In this document: positions 51,846 through 60,800 of the stretch, piece by piece
How positions within the stretch are numbered: the stretch's first letter is position 1
Layout of the letters: the number at the start of each line of letters is the position of its first letter
Origin: Roseateles_B flavus
Lineage (GTDB): Bacteria; Pseudomonadota; Gammaproteobacteria; Burkholderiales; Burkholderiaceae_C
DNA: 64,000 nt
Assembly: GCF_039872765.1 (NCBI RefSeq)
Contig: NZ_JBDPZC010000001.1
Span: forward strand, 620,001-684,000
Direction of reading: 5' to 3'
Notes under the pieces: generated by a model
What the model saw: only the letters and a program-made list of their open reading frames with translations
Told to the model about the DNA's origin: nothing
The model's database searches: none
Position numbers and translations under genes: made by a program

Positions 51846-53003
51846 ATGAACTACGAAATGATTCGTACGCTGTGCCCCATGGAGGCCAACGTCGGCTACG
51901 ACTGGGCCGCCTGCTGCGAGGTCTTCCCACGCCTGCACGCGCTTGAGACCACGCCCCAGAGCCCGCGCTATCACGCCGAGGGCAATGTCGGCATCCACAC
52001 TCGAATGGTGTTAGACGCACTGCTGGAATGCGACCATTTCCGAGCGGCCAGCGGGATGCGGCGCGAGACGCTGTTCCTCGCTGCGCTGCTGCACGACCTG
52101 TGCAAGCCGGAAACCACGATCGTTGATCCGGTGACCGGCGAGATCAGCCAGCCCGGCCACTCGCGCCGCGGGGCGGTCGACGTGCGCGCGCTGCTCTGGC
52201 GAGCGGGCGTGCCGCCCGAACTGCGCGAGGCAGTCTGCCGCATCGTCGCCGTGCATCAGGTGCCGTTCTTCGCCTTCGATTCGCGGCGCGGCGAGTCGCC
52301 GGAGTTCATTGCGCGGAGGCTGTCATGGAGCCTGGATCTTCCCGACTTGATCTGCGTGGCTCGCGCCGACATGCGGGGCCGCGCTTGCGCCGATCAACAG
52401 GCACGTCTGGACGACATTGCGTTGTTTGAGCAACTGGCGCGTGAGGATGGCTGCTGGGGCACTCCCCGGGCGGCGGCCTCTGCACACACGCGGCTGATGT
52501 ATGCGCGTGGCTCGGCGGTGCACCTGGACACGCCGCTGTTCCAGGTTCAGGGATCGCAGGTCACGGTGCTCTGCGGCCTGCCGGCCTCGGGCAAGGACAG
52601 CTGGGTGGCACGCCATGCTCGCGGCATCGAAGTCGTGTCATTCGACGACGCGAAAGCAGAGCTTGGCCTGAAGCACGGCGAGAACGATGGCCTGGCGGCG
52701 CACCGCGCGATCGACAAGGCGAAGGCACTACTGCGCCGACAGGAACCCTTCGTCTGGAACGCGACGCACTTGAGCGAGCAGATGCGCAACAAGACGCTGG
52801 ACCTTCTATACGCCTACAACGCCAACGTGCGGCTGGTCTATCTCGAGGTGCCGTGCGACACGCTCTTCAAGCGCAATGCTCGCCGCGACACCACGCTCAG
52901 GAAAGCGGATCTCGAACGCATGTTGCACCGCTGGGAAGTGCCGCTGCCCTGGGAGGCGCACGAGGTGCGGTACGAGGTGGAGCCCGGTGGCCGGAGCGAG
53001 TGA
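51846..53003 (+). CDS. HD phosphoesterase-polynucleotide kinase (HD-Pnk-like RNA end-healing enzyme)
   Basis: The 385-residue protein has an N-terminal HD domain (His43, His51, His83-Asp84 in LLHDLCKP, His105) and a C-terminal P-loop kinase with GLPASGKDS (244-252), VSFDD (264-268) and an Arg-rich lid (RNARRDTTLRK). In the bacterial HD-Pnk family this pair removes 2',3'-phosphates and phosphorylates 5'-OH ends, preparing them for a ligase. A GAAGGAG ribosome site precedes ATG 51846. The ligase gene is immediately upstream. Confidence 0.9.
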   Translation: MNYEMIRTLCPMEANVGYDWAACCEVFPRLHALETTPQSPRYHAEGNVGIHTRMVLDALLECDHFRAASGMRRETLFLAALLHDLCKPETTIVDPVTGEISQPGHSRRGAVDVRALLWRAGVPPELREAVCRIVAVHQVPFFAFDSRRGESPEFIARRLSWSLDLPDLICVARADMRGRACADQQARLDDIALFEQLAREDGCWGTPRAAASAHTRLMYARGSAVHLDTPLFQVQGSQVTVLCGLPASGKDSWVARHARGIEVVSFDDAKAELGLKHGENDGLAAHRAIDKAKALLRRQEPFVWNATHLSEQMRNKTLDLLYAYNANVRLVYLEVPCDTLFKRNARRDTTLRKADLERMLHRWEVPLPWEAHEVRYEVEPGGRSE

Positions 53004-53114
53004 GGCTGCGTCGCGCGGCACGTAGATGCCGCAGTCGAAGGATGGCAACCGCTGCAAAGCAGACCACCCCAAGACGAGACCGCCCCAGAAAGTCGCAAAG
53101 CTTTCTTCAGACAT

Positions 53115-53256
53115 CCAACGGACTTTAATTGCAGATGTGCAACTAGGTTCAATCCATCGAGGTTCTCCGACGGACTTTCGCGATCTCCGCGCGCTCTTGA
53201 GAATCAATGATTTGCGGGCGTTGATCCCGACGGACTTTATTTGTTGGAGTCACATG
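53115..53256 (-). repeat. glmS-distal (left-like) element end with three spaced boxes
   Basis: Three copies of the CCGACGGACTTT type occur at 53115-53126 (CCAACGGACTTT), 53167-53178 and 53227-53238, spaced 52 and 60 bases, all inverted relative to the glmS-side boxes. The outermost lies in the 31-bp inverted repeat (53226-53256). Three well-spaced sites over about 140 bases is the layout of a Tn7 left end. Confidence 0.78.
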
Positions 53257-53285
53257 AAGGAAAGAAGTCCGCCGAGACTGAGACC

Positions 53286-53317
53286 AGAAGGGGCCGGATG
53301 GCCCCTTCTCCGTTTTA
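53286..53317 (+). terminator. Intrinsic terminator beyond the element, probably the displaced glmS terminator
   Basis: AGAAGGGGCC (53286-53295) pairs with GGCCCCTTCT (53300-53309) around GGAT, followed by CCGTTTTA. No plus-strand gene ends just before it except the element cargo. It is likely the original glmS terminator cut off by the insertion. Confidence 0.8.
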
Positions 53318-53559
53318 GGTGGTTTGCTGCCGGTGGTGTTGGGATGACCGGTTGAATCCGCCAGCGCTCGCTGTTACCCGTGCAGCCCAGTCCGCGTCAT
53401 GACACAACGCACATGCTGCGCGGGGCGGGGGTGATCGTGGTGCCGTCGAGGTGCTGAAGCTGAGCGTTGAAGCGTGAGAGGGTCAGGTATTGCTCAAGCC
53501 CTGACGTCGGGCCTTGCAGTTCCCGACGCTGCAACCCCGATCTCCGCCGGTTCGTCCGC

Positions 53560-54000
53560 TCAGACCTTGGCCAGAAAGGCGGCCGCATCCCCCGCTTCAC
53601 ACTTCCAGTCCGCGAAGACCCCGACCAGATTGCATTCCACGCAGTGGCAGGCGATGTAGTACCAGCGCACGTCATGGGTGCCCTCGTACACGGAGACGCC
53701 GGACATCAGTTCGAACACCTCGTTTTCGCACACGCATTCGTGTGTCTCTGGCGCGGCATCTTCAAGGTGGTCCGCGCTGTCGCCCATCAGGTGTTCCTGC
53801 CCGCAGTCGGTGCAGGTGCGGATGGCGACGCCGGCTTCTTCATCGGTCTGCAGCGCGAAGGTCCGGCACCCGCAAGCGCATTTGGACGCAGCGAACCGGA
53901 CGGCCTCATGGCGATTCGCAATGCTGTAGCTGCGCAGCTCGGCTTGGGTGTCGCCTGACGTCGTCCCGTACCAGAACTCGCCCTTCTTCGTCAGTGCCAT
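53560..54000 (-). CDS. Cysteine-rich hypothetical protein with several CxC/CxxC pairs
   Basis: The 146-residue protein from ATG 54000 starts MALTKKGEFWYGTTSGD and has cysteine clusters KCACGCRTF, RTCTDCGQEH, HECVCENE, ACHCVECN and WKCEAGD, suggesting two or three zinc sites. It is rich in acidic residues and has no signal peptide. It lies between the element and truD on the opposite strand. No family recognised. The 53318-53559 stretch before it shows no gene. Confidence 0.62.
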   Translation of the reverse strand: MALTKKGEFWYGTTSGDTQAELRSYSIANRHEAVRFAASKCACGCRTFALQTDEEAGVAIRTCTDCGQEHLMGDSADHLEDAAPETHECVCENEVFELMSGVSVYEGTHDVRWYYIACHCVECNLVGVFADWKCEAGDAAAFLAKV

Positions 54001-54120
54001 TGATGCTGCTCCATTCTTGACGGCGGGCTTCCCGGCACGGCTGACGCCAGGCTCGCCCCAATCAGCCGGATTCTGCCTGGAGGCCCGCCGGGCGAGAATC
54101 GCGACCTGTTCCCAACAAGC

Positions 54121-55155
54121 ATGGCCGCCGCCAGCCCCCTCATGACCGACCCCCACTACACGACCCTGCCGCCCTGGCCCCATGCCTATCCGGCCAGCGG
54201 CGCCAGCGCGACCCTGAAGCGCCACAACGAGGACTTCATGGTGACGGAGCTGCCGCTGCAGCTGCCCTCCGGCGAGGGTGAACACATCTGGCTGGACGTC
54301 GAGAAGAACGGCGCCAACACGGCCTTCGTCGCCCAGCAGCTGGCCGAGGCGGCGGGTGTGAAGGAATGGGACGTGGGCTATGCCGGCCTCAAGGACCGCC
54401 ATGCCGTCACCCGTCAGTGGTTCAGCATCTACCGGCCCAAGGGTGAGGTGCTCGACCTGACGCAGCTGCAGCATCCGGAGTTCAAGGTGCTGAGTCAGAG
54501 CCGGCACGTGAAGAAGCTGCGACCCGGTGATCTGCAGGGCAACCGCTTCCGCATCGTGCTGCGTGAGGTGAGCGGCGCTCGCGAGGCCATCGAGGCCAAT
54601 CTGCAGGCCGTCAGGATGCAGGGCGTGCCCAACTACTTCGGCGCGCAGCGCTTCGGCCACGACGGTGGCAATGTCGAGCAGGGCCGAGCCATGCTGGCGC
54701 GCGAGATCCGCGTGCGCAATCCGAAGAAGAAGGGCATCTACCTGTCGGCGGTGCGCTCCTTCGTCTTCAATGAGGTGCTGGCGCTGCGCATCCAGCAGGG
54801 GCTCTGGGGCCAGACCTTGCCGGGGGACGTGTTGGACGAGGCCGGCCGACCCACCGGACCTCTCTGGGGGCGGGGCCGCGTGAGCACCGCCGATCAGGCG
54901 CAGGCGCTGGAGCTGGGCGTGGCTGAACGTCACGCCGCCCTGTGCGACGGCATGGAGCACGCCGGCCTGGATCAGGAGCGCCGCGCCCTGGTGGCGAGCC
55001 CGGTGGACCTGTCGTGGGACTGGCCGCAGGCCGATCAGCTGGTGCTCAGCTTCACCTTGCCCGCCGGCAACTACGCCACCTCCGTGCTGGACGAAATCCT
55101 GCGCACCACGGAGCCTGAGCGGCACACGGAGAACGAGCCCGCGGCGGCCGACTGA
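54121..55155 (+). CDS. truD: tRNA pseudouridine(13) synthase TruD
   Basis: Isomerises U13 in tRNA. The 344-residue protein has KRHNEDFMVTELPL, the catalytic-Asp motif GYAGLKDRHAVTRQ (Asp92), NYFGAQRFGHDGGN, and the TRUD insertion domain, ending FTLPAGNYATSVLDEIL. ATG 54142 (MTDPHYTT) is an alternative start. No other gene in its unit. Confidence 0.93.
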   Translation: MAAASPLMTDPHYTTLPPWPHAYPASGASATLKRHNEDFMVTELPLQLPSGEGEHIWLDVEKNGANTAFVAQQLAEAAGVKEWDVGYAGLKDRHAVTRQWFSIYRPKGEVLDLTQLQHPEFKVLSQSRHVKKLRPGDLQGNRFRIVLREVSGAREAIEANLQAVRMQGVPNYFGAQRFGHDGGNVEQGRAMLAREIRVRNPKKKGIYLSAVRSFVFNEVLALRIQQGLWGQTLPGDVLDEAGRPTGPLWGRGRVSTADQAQALELGVAERHAALCDGMEHAGLDQERRALVASPVDLSWDWPQADQLVLSFTLPAGNYATSVLDEILRTTEPERHTENEPAAAD

Positions 55156-55578
55156 GGGTGGTCTCGCCCTGGCTTGAACGGGCATGCGATGCCTTGCTCC
55201 CGACGGGCCTTCCCACGAGCCGAAGGTCCTGCCGCCATCATCGAGAGGGCGCTGACTTGTGGTGCTAGCACGGCGCCTGGGCGCGCACCCTCCACGGCGC
55301 CCCCTGTCTACTCCTGCCCGAGTTCTTCTTCCTGCGTCAGATGAAGAACCGTCCCCAGAACGCGACAGCTGTCACCTGAGTCGGTCGCTTCAATTGCGCA
55401 GCGGCGACTTTCCATGCACGTTGAGCCGACGGTTCGGCGCTGCCGGCAGGGCATCGTGGGACCGCAGCGCAGGCCGCGTGCGGCCTGTGACGATCAGGGA
55501 CGGTATGCATAGCAAGTCCCGGAGGCGCGGCCGTGTGGCGCACCATTCGGGGCAGGGTTCACTGTTGACTCTTGAAGC
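55156..55578 (+). other. 423-base gap between truD and the binding-protein-like gene
   Basis: Nothing convincing is seen: no hairpin terminator after truD, no tRNA, and no ORF with family features. A promoter for the downstream binding-protein/porin pair is expected here but no clear -35/-10 pair stands out. Confidence 0.4.
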
Positions 55579-56032
55579 GTGGAGCTTGTCACTCGCACCC
55601 TGGGCAGCGCGGCGCTTGCTGCCCCCGTCGCCTGCATGGCGCCCGATGCGCGCGCGGATCACCTGGTCGTGGTCGTGGGGGCGTCCGGCACGGCGCCCAA
55701 GCTGAGCAGTGAGCAGGTCTCGGCCAACTTCCTGGGCAGCGTCAAGAGCTTTCCCAACGGCGAGAAGGCCATCCCCGTGGACCAGACGGCCGGCTCGCCG
55801 GCCTACGTCCAGTTCTATGTCCAGTTCTATGGCCAGGTCGCCGGACGCAGCGAGGCGCAGATCAAGGCCTACTGGTCACGCATGGTCTTCACCGGCAGGG
55901 GGGGCGCCGCCGCAGGAGGCCGGGGACGCAGCGGCCGTCAAGAAGCTGGTGGCCAGCAATCCCAACCTGGTGGGCTGTATCGACGCGTCGCTGGTCGACG
56001 GCAGCGTCAAGGTCCTGGTCGAGATCAAGTGA
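55579..56032 (+). pseudogene. Phosphate-binding-protein-like gene with a frameshift in a G-run
   Basis: Frame 1 (GTG 55579) gives a signal-like start and a PstS-like small binding domain up to KAYWSRMVFTG. The continuation APPQEAGDAAAVKKLVASNPNLVGCIDASLVDGSVKVLVEIK is in the next frame. The switch falls in a run of seven Gs (55898-55904); removing one G restores one continuous protein of about 150 residues. A perfect 12-base tandem repeat, GTCCAGTTCTAT (55807-55818 and 55819-55830), also duplicates VQFY. It may be true decay or a sequencing indel. The porin gene follows 13 bases later. Confidence 0.75.
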
Positions 56033-56045
56033 AAGGATGGCGAGC

Positions 56046-57188
56046 ATGAATACCTCCAAGAACGCCGTACTGATGCTTCGGATCGCCGCACTGGGCGCTG
56101 CGCTGGGCGGAGCGGCTCCCACGCAGGCGGACGACATGCGCTTCACCTGGTCCGGCTTTGCACAGCTGACCGTGGCCAAGGTGCTCAGCGGCACCGATCG
56201 CAAGTACATGGAATGGCAATGCCCCTGCGCCATCCAGAACTGGGAATACGTGGGCGTCTACGAGAAGTCCCGGGGCTGGCAGGCCGACCAGGAATCGCTC
56301 CTGGGCCTGCAGGGCACGCTGCATGTCAATGACGCGCTGTCAGCGACGGCGCAGGTCGTTTCCAGGGCCAACAACAAGAACTACCGCCCGACCCTGGACT
56401 GGGCCTACCTCTCGTATGCGCTCAATGATTCCTGGACCCTGCAGGCGGGCCGCAAGCGCATCCCGCTGTACTACTACAGCGACTTCCTCTACATCGGCAC
56501 GGCCTATCCGTGGGTGCGTCCGGCGCCGGACGTCTACGGCTGGCCCATCTACGCCTACGACGGGGCCAACCTGGCCTACAGCGGCGCACTCAAGGGCAGC
56601 TGGACCCTGGAGGGCAATGTCTGGGCGGGCAACTTCCAGAATGACAACGCGCCCTACAACACGCGCATCTACTGGGGTGACCCGACCACGGAGAAGTGGC
56701 GCAACATCCTCGGCGGCTACGTGACGGTGTCGGACGGTGTCTACAGCGCCCGCGTCATGCTCATGCGCTTCGACAACTACCAGTGGAGCGACTTGGCCGA
56801 CGGCACCCGGCGCGACAACCTCCCGGGCTATCGCACCACCATTGCGGGCCTGTCCTTCAACTACGACGGCCGCGAGTGGATCCTGCGCAGCGAGATCAAC
56901 CGCTTCCAGCAGGCCACCTCCGACTTCGTCTACAACTACTTCCTCGTTGGCCTCGGCTACCGGTGGCACGACTGGACCGGCATGGCGACGGTCTCGCGGT
57001 ACCGCACGCAGGAGAACAACCTGGGCTTCGCCATCGAGGGGCGCCGCACGCAGAGCCTGGCCCTGCGCTACGACCTGAACAAGAGCGTGGCCCTGAAGGC
57101 GCAGTACGACGTCTCGCGGGACCAGTCCCGCTACGACTTCTTCGGCGACCACCGGCTGCTGTCCTTCTCGGTGCAGACTGCGTTCTGA
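56046..57188 (+). CDS. Outer-membrane porin-like protein
   Basis: The 380-residue protein has a signal peptide ending near residue 28 (AAPTQA) and alternating strands of a porin barrel (WTLQAGRKRIPLYYYSDFLY, GATLAYSGALKGSWTLEGNVWAG-like, SVALKAQYDVSRD) ending in the barrel-type VQTAF. An AAGGA ribosome site is 8 bases before ATG 56046 and abuts ATG 56037. It probably forms a unit with the binding-protein-like gene. Substrate unknown. Confidence 0.8.
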   Translation: MNTSKNAVLMLRIAALGAALGGAAPTQADDMRFTWSGFAQLTVAKVLSGTDRKYMEWQCPCAIQNWEYVGVYEKSRGWQADQESLLGLQGTLHVNDALSATAQVVSRANNKNYRPTLDWAYLSYALNDSWTLQAGRKRIPLYYYSDFLYIGTAYPWVRPAPDVYGWPIYAYDGANLAYSGALKGSWTLEGNVWAGNFQNDNAPYNTRIYWGDPTTEKWRNILGGYVTVSDGVYSARVMLMRFDNYQWSDLADGTRRDNLPGYRTTIAGLSFNYDGREWILRSEINRFQQATSDFVYNYFLVGLGYRWHDWTGMATVSRYRTQENNLGFAIEGRRTQSLALRYDLNKSVALKAQYDVSRDQSRYDFFGDHRLLSFSVQTAF

Positions 57189-57227
57189 CCTGCTGCCCGG
57201 CGATGCGGGCCGCACGCCGGCATCGGC

Positions 57228-57860
57228 TCAGCGCCCCGAGCCCTGGAGCGCCTGCCAACGGGCGCTGTGGGCGGCGCGCTCGATGGCGCGCTCGACGGCA
57301 CTGCTGCGCGGCGGCTCCAGACCGGGTGGACTCACGATGACGGCGGGCACCGGGGCCGGCTGGGCAGCCGGGCCGCCGGCCTCGCCTTGCACCGGGCCCG
57401 CATAGGGCAGGCGCTCCAGCTGAAGGCCGCGGCGCACGGTGATGCCGTCGACGGCGATGCGTTCGACGCGCAGGCCGCGCGCCACCACGTCGCCCGCCTG
57501 GGCCTGCCGGGGAGCGTCCTCCCCGACCTGCAGGCGCGCCAGCCAGCGGCCGCGGCTGTCCCGGTGCAGAGCCAGGATGCGGACGCTGCGTGCCTCGGGC
57601 GGTACCTGCGCCGCGGGCAGGGCCGCCGAGGAGCCGGCTGCTGGCGCCGTGCCTGACGCCAGCCCGGGCGCGAGGCCGTGGCCCGGCGTGGCCTCGCGCG
57701 CCGCTGCCGGCTGCGATGCCGGGTCAGCGCCCTCGGTCGCCCGAAGCCAGCCGCCCAGCGCCAGCAGGCCGGCGAGCAGGCCGAGGGCCCAGGCGCCGGG
57801 CCCGACCGTGGTCCCGGCGCTGCCGCCGGAACCGGGTCTCAGGGGCGAGGGGCTCACCAT
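57228..57860 (-). CDS. GspC-like inner-membrane/periplasmic protein
   Basis: The 210-residue protein has one membrane segment (about residues 22-42, ALGLLAGLLALGGW), a Pro/Ala-rich linker, and a compact domain (VRILALHRDSRGRWLARLQVGEDAPRQAQAGDVVARGLRVERIAVDGITVRRGLQLERLPY) resembling the homology region of type II secretion GspC. No other secretion genes adjoin it. It overlaps the glucanase gene by 7 bases and may aid its export. The assignment is tentative. Confidence 0.6.
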   Translation of the reverse strand: MVSPSPLRPGSGGSAGTTVGPGAWALGLLAGLLALGGWLRATEGADPASQPAAAREATPGHGLAPGLASGTAPAAGSSAALPAAQVPPEARSVRILALHRDSRGRWLARLQVGEDAPRQAQAGDVVARGLRVERIAVDGITVRRGLQLERLPYAGPVQGEAGGPAAQPAPVPAVIVSPPGLEPPRSSAVERAIERAAHSARWQALQGSGR

Positions 57861-60800
57861 CCGACCGTGAAGGTCACCGTCTGCGGCGACCGCGTATGGA
57901 TGGACGGGCTGCGCGACCCCACGTCGTCATAGGCAAAGCCGTAGGCGAGGGCGTTCAGGCTGTGCTCATGCCAGAAGCGGGCGAAGTGGTTGGCCGGCTG
58001 GCCCGCGGGGAAGTGCGCGGCTGGATCCCACCAGCTGTCGAAGGGCAGGTGGGCGACGCGCCGGTTCAGCGCGGCGCACAGCTGGGCCTGCAGCTGCAGC
58101 TGCTTGCCGGCGTTGCTCGTGCCGCCGCTGGTGTCGTCCAGCAGGCCATTGCCCAGCATCACCATGGCCGTGCTCGGCTTGCCGTTGATGAAGTACACGC
58201 CGCCGCTGGCATCGGTGAAGCGCATCACGTTGCCGCTGACACGGCCCCGGAACGTGCCCCAGCCATTGCGCAGGTCCAGCACCAGGTCCTGCTGGCTGTA
58301 CTGGGCCCAGACGGCGCTGATGTAGTCGTCCAGGTAGTGCTCGTTGGCCTGGCCCGGCTGGAAGGTGGCGTGGGCGGGCGCCATGATGCGCATCGGCGCA
58401 TAGGGTGCCTGGGCCAGGCCCTTGAACGGCGCCGGCATGTCGTTGATGAACTTGGCGAAGAGCTCGTCGCGGGTCTCGGTGAGCGATTCCCCCACCGTCT
58501 GCGTGAAGCCGTCCAGCCCTGTCACCGACAGCTGCACCGGGAAACCGAACTGGTCCACCCGCGTCGTGTTGACGAAGATGCCCTGCGGATTGCTGCCCGG
58601 CGGCAGGATGGCGAACTCGCCGAAGTCGAAGGTGACGTCGATGTTGGGATCGGTCGGGTTCTCAATGTTGGCGCCGGCATAGGCGATCCGGCCGTTGGCA
58701 TCGGTGTTCACCCAGATGTACATGGGGCTGCCGACGCTGAACAGGATGCGCGCCGAATTGATCGGCGGGATGGTCACCGACTTCAGCTGCTCCAGGGTGA
58801 AGAAGTAGTTGCTGTAGGGCAGGCCGTTCTTCATCAGGGCGCCGTTGTCAGCCAGGCTCATGGGCACCAGCTGGCCCTGCGCATTGACATGCACGAACTG
58901 GTCCGTGGCCCAGTCCTTGCCGATGATGGCCCAGTAGACCTGCGCGTCGCTGAACTTCCCCCGCGTGGCGTTGACCATGCGGAAGGTGGTCTGCCCGTTC
59001 CAGACCTGGCCGCTGCCGCCACCGATGGTGTAGCTGGCCTGGCTGATAGCCGAGGGTGTCATGCCGGGCTTGTAGGCGATGGCGCGCACCGTCGTCGAGG
59101 CCAGCAGCGGAATGGGGCCGCCATAGGCCGGCGAACTGGCGCCAGGGGTGCTGCCATCGGTGGTGAAGCGGATCGTCGCGCCCACGGTGCCGCTGGACAG
59201 CGCCAGCTGGATGGGCGAGCCATAGCTGCCGCCGGCATGGGAGAACACCGGAGGCAAGACCTGACCCCCTTGGGTCTCGACGACATAGGTGCCGACGACG
59301 TTGCCCGACTGGCTGCCGTCGCTGAGCATGCTGGCGGCGGTGATGGTCAGGGCGGTGTTGACGGTGATCGGCCCCGTGTACTGGGGTGACAGCGCGGTGG
59401 GTGCCGAACCGTCGGTGGTGTAGCGGATCACGCCGCCCGGGGCCGTCGTGGACAGGCTGACGCTGACCGGGCTGGCGTAGCTGCCGCTGGCGGGGCTGAA
59501 CTGGGGCTTGGGGATGTCATTGCCCGTGCCCATGACATAGCTGTAGGCCGGCGAGTCGGTCTGTGCGCCCGACGCCGGGGCATAGGTGAAGGCATAGTTG
59601 AGACGCTGGCCGAAGCCCAGGCCGCTCAGCACCGTCTCGTAGCGGCCCAGCGAGGGGTTGTAGGCCATCTTCGGATTGATCTGCGAGCCCGTGCCGATCT
59701 GGTAGTGCAGGATCACGAACTGCTGTGCCGCCGCGGGCTTGAACCAGACCGTGGCCGTGCTGCCCAGCTCCGACACGCCCTGCGAGAAGGGGCCGTTGGC
59801 GATGCTGATGGCGTAGCTGGCGCTGGTCACGGGCGAGTCCGTCAGGCCGTTGGCGCTGGCATAGGCCTTGATCGTCAGGCTGCTGCCCACGGAGATCGGG
59901 CCCGCATAGACGGGTGAGGCGCTGCTGGGCGTGCTGCCGTCGACGGTGTAGCGGATCACCGCCCCCGGCGTGCCGCTGCTGAGGCTGACCTGCTGGACAC
60001 CGGCATAGCTGCCGCCGGGCAGGGAGAAGGCGGGCGCGGCCGCCGTGCCACCGCCACCCCCACCGCCACCCAGGGTGAGCACGAAGAGCGGGCTGTCCGC
60101 CGCGCCACTGCCGTTGGCAAACCAGGTGAAGCTGTACTTCACGGTGGCGCCCGCGGGCAGGGACGCCTTGTACTCGAAGCGCTGGGTGCCGCTGTTGTAG
60201 CCGCTGCGCACGTTCTGCTGGCCGCTGCCCGCGTCGTAGTGCAGGTCGACCCAGGCGGTGCTGGCCAGCTCACGGGCGAACCAGAAGGTGGCCACGCCGC
60301 CGGCGTAGTCCACGCCCTGGGTGTAGCCGGTGCCGCCGCTGCTGCCCAGGGTGTAGCTGGCGCTGCTGACCGCCGAGCTCAGGCCGTTGAGCAGGGCAAT
60401 GGCCTTGACCGTGGCGCTGGCATTGAGCGTCAGCGGGCCCGTGTAGGCGGTCGAGCCGGCGCCGGGCGTGCTGCCGTCCAGCGTGTAGCGGATCGTGGCG
60501 CCGCTGCTGCTGCTGCTGAGGCTGAGGCTCAGCGGCGCTGCATAGCTGCCCGCGGGCACCGAGAAGCTCGGGGCGGCCGGCGCGCCGCCGCCTCCACCGC
60601 CCTGCAGCGTGGTGCTGCCCGTGGCCGAGTCATAGGCCGCGCCACTGGTGAAGTAGGTGAAGCTGTGGGTGACGGACTGACCGGCGCTGGCGGGGAAGGA
60701 CGTCTCGAAGCGCGCCGAGCTGCTGTTGTAGGCCATGCGCACATTCATCTGCGCGCCGCCGGACACGCTGTAGTGGGCGTCGACCCAGCTGGCGCTGGCG

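Larger units (their letters stand above)
49925..53254. mobile_element. Transposase-less Tn7-like element at the glmS attachment site
   Basis: This 3330-base element runs from TGT (49925) to ACA (53254). It has perfect 31-bp terminal inverted repeats (49923-49953 and 53226-53256, including two outer matching bases). It carries end-box repeats of the AAAGTCCGTCGG type, arranged close together at the glmS side and spread out at the far side. It begins 20 bases after the glmS stop, the normal Tn7 target. No tnsABCDE-like gene is present; cargo is an RNA ligase, an HD-Pnk-like enzyme and a small protein. A 5-base target duplication is not seen (gggca versus tgaag). Confidence 0.82.
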
